Below are positions 1 to 5,747 of a DNA stretch of 21,618 bases, piece after piece. The number at the start of each line of letters is the position of its first letter. Within the stretch, counting starts at the first letter, position 1. Below the pieces are notes generated by a model, which saw nothing but the letters and a program-made list of their open reading frames with translations, did no database searches and was not told the origin of the DNA. Location of the stretch: NCBI GenBank assembly GCA_964371505.1, contig CAYJNG010000025.1, positions 1 to 21,618 on the forward strand. The letters run 5' to 3'. The stretch comes from CAYJAD01 sp964371505 (GTDB taxonomy: Bacteria; Desulfobacterota; Desulfovibrionia; Desulfovibrionales; Desulfovibrionaceae). A program made the translations under genes and the position numbers.

Positions 1-146
1 ATAAGCCGTCACTTGCTTACGGCGTCCCCAAAAGGGGTATTTGGAGTGAGCGTGCATTTCTTAAAAACGTGTGGAAACACGTTTTTAAGCATTGATTAAG
101 ATATGAAAATACAAAGGGCAGTCTTATGCTCTTATAAGGATAATAT
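1..146. other. Left-edge intergenic region with three stem-loops
   Basis: No gene can be supported before the first start codon. Three short inverted repeats follow one another: 5-9 with 19-23, 26-29 with 34-37 (CCCC/GGGG around AAAA), and a perfect 13-bp stem 60-72/77-89 with a GGAA loop. The last has an A-tract before and a T-tract after its GC core, the layout of a bidirectional terminator, so it may end an upstream transcript outside the window. I see no cobalamin riboswitch box and no convincing sigma70 promoter. Two + strand frames are open from the edge to about base 95-110, but nothing shows that either is coding. Confidence 0.4.
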
Positions 147-848
147 ATGAAAATTGGTAAATTATTTGGGGTTAGCATTGGATCTGGAGACCCTAAATAT
201 CTCACTTTGCGCGCTGTGGAAGTTATCCAAGAGGCGGATGTTATTTTTACGGTGATTTCTCAAAATGCACAAAATAGTGTTTCCCTTGATGTGGTTCAAT
301 CTGTACAGCCTCAAGGTGAAGTTCGCACACAAATTTTCAGTATGTCTAGAGATAATGCCGTGCGTTTTGCTAAAGTGCAGGAAAACGCCCATGCCATTCT
401 TGCTTGCCTTAAGGAAGGCAAAAGCTGTGCCTTTGCCACCCTTGGCGATGCTTTAACCTACAGTACCTTTGGCTATGTATTAAAAATACTCCAAGCAGAA
501 CTACCAGAGCTTGAGGTGGAAATTGTGCCTGGTATTACCTCTTTTGCTACCTTGGCGGCTAAGTCTGGCCAAGTGTTAGTGGAAAATAAGGAAATGCTAC
601 GCATTATTCCTTCTTTTAAGGCAGATACGGCAGAACATATATCTTTTCCTAAAAATTCCACCACCATTTTGCTGAAAACCTACCATAGTCGTCAGGCGCT
701 TATTGAAAGATTGCGTCAGGAAGAGGACATTGAAGTGGTTTATGGCGAATATTTAGGTATGGAGCAGGAAGTTATTTTGCAGGATTTAGATCAAATTCAA
801 AATCGCAATGATACGTACCTTTCATTGATGATGGTAAAGAAAAAATGA
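147..848 (+). CDS. cbiL: Cobalt-precorrin-2 C20-methyltransferase CbiL
   Basis: This 233-aa protein has the tetrapyrrole methylase fold. The N-terminal loop GVSIGSGDPKYLTL (about residues 8-21), a central ATLGDALTYSTFGYV (SAM site) and VEIVPGITSFATLA are the family signatures, and the pairing of GSGDPKYLTLRA with GDALTYST points to the C20 enzyme CobI/CbiL rather than other corrin methylases. It transfers a methyl group from SAM to C20 of cobalt-precorrin-2 in the cytoplasm. The ATG at 147 has an AAGGA ribosome site at 136-140. It is the first gene of the corrin operon in this window, and its stop overlaps the next start by four bases (ATGA). Length is normal for the family. Confidence 0.93.
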   Translation: MKIGKLFGVSIGSGDPKYLTLRAVEVIQEADVIFTVISQNAQNSVSLDVVQSVQPQGEVRTQIFSMSRDNAVRFAKVQENAHAILACLKEGKSCAFATLGDALTYSTFGYVLKILQAELPELEVEIVPGITSFATLAAKSGQVLVENKEMLRIIPSFKADTAEHISFPKNSTTILLKTYHSRQALIERLRQEEDIEVVYGEYLGMEQEVILQDLDQIQNRNDTYLSLMMVKKK

Positions 849-2119
849 AAAAAGTGCGTAAAGCACATACCCCTTTGTGGAAGCGCCCTAGCAGGGTAGC
901 TTGGCTCATTTGCGCGCTTATTTTTTCGGCATACCTTATGGTGCACATGCCGGAAAAAGGCAAGAGCGTACCAAGCGGTATGGGAAAAAGCTCCGTGCAG
1001 GCTGCCCAAATGGAGCCAATAGAGCCGGTAGAGCCAGTGGAGCAATATAAGCCACGCCCCCCCCAAGCTTCTATACAACAGCCTACAGCGCCCATGGCTT
1101 CACAGCCCCATCTTACCGCGCCCAAGGCAAGTGCTGATACTAAGCCTTATGCTGAAAAAACATGGGTGGAGAAGTTTTTCACCAAGTTACAGTCTTTTAC
1201 GCGCCTATTTTTAGTGGTGGGTATAGCGGCATTTTTGGGCGGCATTATTGAATTTCGCTGCTGGCATTTGGTGCTGGGTAAGATTATGGGGCGTTTAACC
1301 CAAGTGGCGCGCCTGCCCGAAATTGTAGGTCTTGCCATGCCCACGGCCTTGGTGTCTTCTTTAGCGGCAAATACCATGCTGGTGACTAGCCATGCTGAGG
1401 GGCAAATACGCACTTCAGCCCTCATTGCTGGCGGCATGGCCAATAGCTATTTGGCGTATGTTTCTCATTCCTTGCGCGTGTGTATTCCTGTTATTATGGC
1501 CATTGGCTTACCTGGTGTGTGTTATTTTGCGGTACAATTTTCCGGCGGCTTATTGGTAATTTTAGCCGTGTTTGCATGGAATAGATGGCATATTGACCAT
1601 CATACTTCTGCCCATAGGCATCAAATGGCTGAACCATGCAGCTTTACGCCTTCTTCGTGGAAGGAAACCTTTAAAAAAGCTTTTCTGCGCTCGTGCACCT
1701 TACTTTTTCGCATTACTTGTATTACCGTACCACTTATGCTGAGCATTGAATGGCTGTTAAAAATAGGCGCTTTTGATTTTTGGAATGAATATGTGCCTGC
1801 AAGCATACATATGTTTTTTCCTGTGGAGGCCATTTCCATAGTGGCGACGCAAATTGGCGGGCTTATACAGTCCTCGGCGGTGGCTGCCAATTTACGAGAA
1901 GAAGGGCTGATTACCAACGCACAAATTTTGCTTGCCATGCTTGCAGCCAGTGCCGTGGGCAATCCCATCCGCACGTTACGCAGAAATTTACCCACGGCGC
2001 TGGCTATTTTTCCTGCAAATATTGCTTTTATTGTGGTCTTTAGTATGCAATTTTCTCGCCTGCTTATTACCATTTTAGGTGTGGGTGCCACAGCTTTTTA
2101 TATTCATTCTGTACAATAA
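845..2119 (+). CDS. Two-Gate-domain (nucleoside-recognition type) membrane protein, candidate cobalt/corrinoid transporter
   Basis: A 424-aa integral membrane protein. An N-terminal basic segment and one hydrophobic helix (about residues 18-35) are followed by a Pro/Glu-rich linker (about 55-100). Two blocks of helices then resemble the Gate domain of SpmA/SpmB and nucleoside-recognition proteins: about 115-245, with NTMLVTSHAEGQIRTSALIAGG, and about 275-420, with IGGLIQSSAVAANLREEG. Between them lies a histidine-rich loop with H249, H252, H253, H257 and H259, plausible for divalent metal binding. The gene sits between cbiL and cbiC, overlapping cbiL by 4 bases and ending 12 bases before cbiC, so it is almost certainly co-expressed with corrin synthesis. 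Transport of Co2+ or a corrinoid is inferred from context and the His loop; the fold itself does not fix the substrate. Confidence 0.6.
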   Translation: MKKVRKAHTPLWKRPSRVAWLICALIFSAYLMVHMPEKGKSVPSGMGKSSVQAAQMEPIEPVEPVEQYKPRPPQASIQQPTAPMASQPHLTAPKASADTKPYAEKTWVEKFFTKLQSFTRLFLVVGIAAFLGGIIEFRCWHLVLGKIMGRLTQVARLPEIVGLAMPTALVSSLAANTMLVTSHAEGQIRTSALIAGGMANSYLAYVSHSLRVCIPVIMAIGLPGVCYFAVQFSGGLLVILAVFAWNRWHIDHHTSAHRHQMAEPCSFTPSSWKETFKKAFLRSCTLLFRITCITVPLMLSIEWLLKIGAFDFWNEYVPASIHMFFPVEAISIVATQIGGLIQSSAVAANLREEGLITNAQILLAMLAASAVGNPIRTLRRNLPTALAIFPANIAFIVVFSMQFSRLLITILGVGATAFYIHSVQ

Positions 2120-2131
2120 TTTAGAGGAGCT

Positions 2132-2797
2132 ATGATGGATATTCGATGGACGTTAAACGCTGCAGAAATTGAAGCAGAGAGCTTTCGTATTATAGAGCAA
2201 GAGTGCACCCTACAGCAACAAATGCCTCTTGATCAGTGGCGTGTGGCGCGTCGCCTTATTCATACCACAGCGGATATGAGCATTGTGGAGCAGCTTGCTT
2301 TTGAGCATGACGCCATGGCATCAGGTAGAGCTGCTTTAGAAAAAAAAGCGCCTATTTTTTGTGATTCTACCATGATTAAAGCCGGGCTTTCCCTTGCGCG
2401 CTTGCAAGTGGTGAACCCTGCCTATACCAAGGATGATTTGCACTGCTACATAGCCGATGCGGATATACACGCAGAGGCAAAAAAAAGGGGCACCACACGC
2501 GCCTTGTGCAGTGCAGAAAAGGCCCGCCCCATCTTAGATGGCGGCATAGTGCTTATAGGCAATGCGCCGCTGGCTTTGGCGCGCATAGCACGCTATATTT
2601 TAGAAGAGGGCGTGCGCCCAGCTTTAGTTATAGGTATGCCTGTGGGCTTTGTGAATGTGGTGGAATCTAAAGAGCTTTTACGCGCCTGCCCTGTACCGCA
2701 AATTGTTTTGCATGGACGACGCGGTGGCTCGGCCCTAGCGGTAACTACGCTGCATGCCATTATGGAGCATTTTACTCAGGAGACGCAAGTTTTTTAA
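2132..2797 (+). CDS. cbiC: Cobalt-precorrin-8 methylmutase CbiC
   Basis: A 221-aa CbiC/CobH protein, full length for the family. It moves the C11 methyl group to C12, turning cobalt-precorrin-8 into cobyrinate. The catalytic histidine lies in RRLIHTTAD (H44, or H43 if the second Met is used), matching the essential His43 of CobH. The later segments FCDSTMIKAGLS and GGIVLIGNAPLAL, with LVIGMPVGFVNVVESKE, are the substrate-binding signatures of the family. Two consecutive ATG codons (2132 and 2135) follow an AGGAG at 2125-2129, and either could start the protein. The next gene is 81 bases downstream, the only sizeable gap in the operon. Confidence 0.95.
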   Translation: MMDIRWTLNAAEIEAESFRIIEQECTLQQQMPLDQWRVARRLIHTTADMSIVEQLAFEHDAMASGRAALEKKAPIFCDSTMIKAGLSLARLQVVNPAYTKDDLHCYIADADIHAEAKKRGTTRALCSAEKARPILDGGIVLIGNAPLALARIARYILEEGVRPALVIGMPVGFVNVVESKELLRACPVPQIVLHGRRGGSALAVTTLHAIMEHFTQETQVF

Positions 2798-2823
2798 GCT
2801 GCTGTGCAGGGTATACGTGAACG

Positions 2824-2851
2824 GGTAGCTAAAAGTACGTGCTTTGCTACC
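2824..2851 (+). other. Imperfect hairpin between cbiC and cbiD
   Basis: GGTAGC (2824-2829) pairs with GCTACC (2846-2851), and AAAG/CTTT extends the stem past a two-base bulge. A T-rich stretch follows in the next 15 bases. This could be a weak terminator, an RNA processing or stability element, or a translation-tuning structure ahead of cbiD (AAAGG at 2865-2869). It is the only visible structure in the one sizeable gap of the operon. I cannot tell which role applies. Confidence 0.35.
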
Positions 2852-2878
2852 AGAGGTTTATTTTAAAGGTAGTGCATC

Positions 2879-4201
2879 ATGACGAAAGATAAAGAGCAAG
2901 ATAAGCCTTTGCGTTGGGGCTTTTCCACCGGTGCGTGCATGTGCGCCCTTGCTCTTGGGGCGTGGCGTGAGCTTGAAAATGCTGCACAGCCCCACACTGC
3001 ACAGCCACATGTTTTACAAGAGCCTGTTGCTTTAGAATTTCTTGATGGGCGCATGCGCCGTATTCCTTTGCTGGACAAAAGAGTTCAAGGTTGCTTGGCT
3101 GTGCAAAAAGACGGTGGAGATGACCCAGACTGCACGCATAAAGCTATCTTTTTTGGAAATATACGTGCAGCGAGCATGGCTGATGCCAAGGCAGAAGATT
3201 ATATTTTACAGGTGGGAGAAGCCACGCTCATAGTGCATGCCTTGGAAGGTATAGGCCTTTGCCGACGTGTGGGGCTGGATTGTGAGCAAGGGAAATGGGC
3301 CATAACCACAGGGCCGCGCGAGATGCTGCGCAACAACGTAAGGCTTGCTGGTATGCATACGGGCGTGTGGTTGTTTTCGCTGGGCGTTGTGAATGGCGCA
3401 GCCTTAGCAAAGCATAGTCTTAATGCGCATTTAGGCATTGAAGGTGGTATTTCCATTTTAGGCACCACAGGGCTTGTGCGCCCCTTTAGTCACGATGCGT
3501 ATAAGGCCACCATTAAGCTTTGTGTGCGTTCGCATCATGTGGCTGGCGGTGCTTCCATGGTTTTTTGTACTGGAGGACGCACTAAAAAGGGTGCGCAAAA
3601 GTACTTAAGCCATTTACCGCCAACGGCTTTTGCCTGCATTGCAGACTTTATTGCCGTGAGCGTACAAAGCGCTTGCGCCCATGACATGCAAGAAATTATT
3701 ATAGCATGTATGCCGGGGAAACTCTGTAAATATGCAGCAGGTTATGAAAATACGCATGCTCATAAGGCGCAACAAGATATGCGAATTTTACGCGCTGCGG
3801 TGCAGAAAAATCTTCCTCACGCTTTACGTTTACATAAGGCCCTTGAAAAGAGCGTGAGCGTACGTGAGGCATTACTTTCTTTATCTGACTCTGATTGTAA
3901 AGATGTTTTGCATGAACTGGCAGCTCAAGCCTTAGTGCAATTGCAAGGCTTTGCCACAGCGCCCGTAAAGTTACGAATATTGCTTTTTGATTTTCAGGGA
4001 AATTTCATTTTAGAAAAAAGCAGTGCTAAGGCGGCAGGTGAGAGCTCTTTTTGTCTTGCCACAAATTTCAAGCAGTCTCAAGTAAGTATGCAAGATAAAG
4101 CAGCTACGGCGCAAGAAGCGCAAGATGTTATGCGCATTACTGAAGCTCCTATAGATGAAGATTATTTTTTAGTTAAGGATACACCCATATGCAAAAACTA
4201 G
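2879..4201 (+). CDS. cbiD: Cobalt-precorrin-5B C1-methyltransferase CbiD
   Basis: A 440-aa CbiD protein. It methylates C1 of cobalt-precorrin-5B using SAM, a step specific to the anaerobic corrin route. The diagnostic start RWGFSTGACMCALALGA (about residues 12-28) corresponds to the family's GxTTGxCAAAAxxAA motif. VQKDGGDDPDCTH, ITTGPREMLRNN and EGGISILGTTGLVRPFS are the other conserved blocks. The protein is longer than the roughly 360-380 aa I expect: there is a His/Pro-rich insert near 35-48 and about 60 extra residues after the LRILLFDFQGNFIL strand that normally closes the domain. The start has AAAGG at 2865-2869. It overlaps the next gene by 13 bases. Confidence 0.94.
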   Translation: MTKDKEQDKPLRWGFSTGACMCALALGAWRELENAAQPHTAQPHVLQEPVALEFLDGRMRRIPLLDKRVQGCLAVQKDGGDDPDCTHKAIFFGNIRAASMADAKAEDYILQVGEATLIVHALEGIGLCRRVGLDCEQGKWAITTGPREMLRNNVRLAGMHTGVWLFSLGVVNGAALAKHSLNAHLGIEGGISILGTTGLVRPFSHDAYKATIKLCVRSHHVAGGASMVFCTGGRTKKGAQKYLSHLPPTAFACIADFIAVSVQSACAHDMQEIIIACMPGKLCKYAAGYENTHAHKAQQDMRILRAAVQKNLPHALRLHKALEKSVSVREALLSLSDSDCKDVLHELAAQALVQLQGFATAPVKLRILLFDFQGNFILEKSSAKAAGESSFCLATNFKQSQVSMQDKAATAQEAQDVMRITEAPIDEDYFLVKDTPICKN

Positions 4202-5747
4202 GGCATATTCATGTGATTTCTTGTGGGGTGGAAGGAACGCTTAGTAAAAAAGCCTTAGAGCTTTTGTCACAAGCACAGGTTGTTTTTGCTTCTAAAGCCT
4301 TAGTGAGCCTTTATGGTGCCTGTATAGATAGCAGCGTTCAAGAAGTGCACACCATTGCGGCTAAAGCTAGAGAAGATGCCAAGTGCGCTTTGCAGGCTTG
4401 CAAGCAAGGCAAATGCGTGGTGGTGCTTGCTTCTGGGGATGCCCTGTATAATGGCATGGGCGGCACTTTACTTGATGTGTATTACCATGACTGCCCGCAT
4501 GATTTTGCGCCAATGCCCATGACGTTTCACCCGCATATTACGGCTTTTCAAGCTTTATTTCATACATTGGCTTTGCCTTGGCAGGGCGTGGCCTTGTTTT
4601 CTGTACATGCCAAAGCTACTTTACCTTTGCAAAGCATAGCCAGTGCGCCTTTTGCTGCTATTTATGGGGGGACGCAATTTCCGGCTTCGCATATAGCTAA
4701 AGCCCTTATGGAGTTTCATGCACCCAGTAAAGATGCCTTGGCCATTATGGCGCAGTGCTTAGGCTCAGAAGAGGAAAAAATTCATGTGGGAACTTTGCAA
4801 ACGCTAGCCGCTTTGCCTTGTCATGCCACATCTGTATTACTTACTTTACCTTCCAGCCATTACGCCTATGTGCAAGATAGAATGATGGAGTCGGCGGTTA
4901 AAAGTCCCACGGTGAAAGATCCCATTGTAGCGCCCTTATTGCCCTTGGGGCTGGAGGAAAATTTTTATGAGCGTGAGAATAATCTTATAACCGCATCTGA
5001 TGTACGCGCGGTGATTTTAGCGCGCTTGCGTGTACCACGTTGGGGCGTGTTGTGGGATTTGGGCGCCGGTAGTGGCTCGGTGGGCTTGGAAGCTGCGGCT
5101 TTATGCCCGCACTTGCAAGTGCTGGGTGTGGAGCAAAAGGCGCGACGTTTATCCCAAATACAGGCCAATGCTAGGAAGCTGGGCGTGGATAACTATACCT
5201 TAGTGCATGCCCATGCCTTGGAGCTTTTGCAAAGCCTTGCTGNNNNNNNNNNNNNNNNNNNNNNNNNNNNNNNNNNNNNNNNNNNNNNNNNNNNNNNNNN
5301 NNNNNNNNNNNNNNNNNNNNNNNNNNNNNNNNNNNNNNNNNNGATAACTATACCTTAGTGCATGCCCATGCCTTGGAGCTTTTGCAAAGCCTTGCTGTAG
5401 GTCATGACGCAGAAAAGCATGGCGCAGAAAAGTACGGCGCAGAAAAGTATGGTGTAGACGCTTCCTTAGCGCAGCCAGATCGTATTTTCATAGGTGGCGG
5501 CGGGGCAGATATTGCCCCTATTATAGAATTGGCTTTACAGCAACTGCGCCCTCAAGGGCTGCTTGTGGTAAGCGCTGTATCCTTAGAAAGTTTTCATGCC
5601 ATTTCGCACTGCGCTAAAAAGCATGGAGCGCATCTCTCCAGCATACAAATGGCGCATGAACAGTGCATAGCCGGTCAATACCATCATTTAAAAAATCAAA
5701 ATACCATTTACATATTCACTTTTTGCCAAGAGAAATGCCATGTCTAA
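4189..5747 (+). CDS. cbiET: Fused CbiE-CbiT: cobalt-precorrin-7 C5-methyltransferase and cobalt-precorrin-6B C15-methyltransferase/decarboxylase (interrupted by assembly gap)
   Basis: The bifunctional enzyme performs the C5 and C15 methylations and removes the C12 acetate carboxyl. The N-terminal CbiE methylase spans about residues 4-210 (IHVISCGVEGTLSKKAL, VVLASGDALYNGMGG). The C-terminal CbiT Rossmann methyltransferase starts near residue 255, with SAM motif LWDLGAGSGSVGLEAA, and after the gap shows DRIFIGGGGADIAPII and LLVVSAVSLESF. An N run at 5243-5342 is flanked by identical 55-base copies. Joining 5242 directly to 5398 keeps the frame and gives one 467-aa protein, so the gene is probably intact. 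A three-unit 15-base tandem repeat just after the join adds an AEKxG-type insert. The reading frame starting at 5358 is only the 3' part of this gene. The start overlaps cbiD by 13 bases. Confidence 0.9.
5188..5397. repeat. 55-base exact duplicate flanking a 100-N gap in cbiET (assembly artefact)
   Basis: Bases 5188-5242 and 5343-5397 are identical over 55 bases and directly abut the two ends of a 100-base N run (5243-5342). A second gap in the window has the same copy length and N length. That is the pattern expected when contigs sharing a k-mer end are placed side by side with a placeholder gap. Deleting 5243-5397 restores the cbiET frame. Confidence 0.9.
5406..5450 (+). repeat. Three-copy 15-base tandem repeat inside the CbiT domain
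   Basis: Three units occupy 5406-5420, 5421-5435 and 5436-5450, with consensus GGCGCAGAAAAGTAT and only a few differences. They encode D/G-A-E-K-H/Y repeated three times in frame. The repeat lies eight bases after the duplicated contig end and may have helped break the assembly. It falls just before the DRIFIGG strand of CbiT, probably in a surface loop. Confidence 0.85.

Noticed and set aside
1..146. Cobalamin riboswitch before cbiL
   Set aside because: I looked for the conserved B12-box core and the surrounding stem elements and found none in the visible leader.
17..205. Possible - strand small gene at the left edge
   Set aside because: It has no ribosome site, runs through the hairpins and into the start of cbiL, and its sequence is not protein-like.
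772..1125. - strand open frames opposite the permease and other cbi genes
   Set aside because: They are antisense shadows of well-supported genes, without ribosome sites or family motifs.
5358..5747. Separate 129-aa gene starting at an ATG after the N run
   Set aside because: Its first residues are the second copy of the 55-base contig overlap. The rest is the in-frame C-terminal half of the CbiT domain of the upstream gene.
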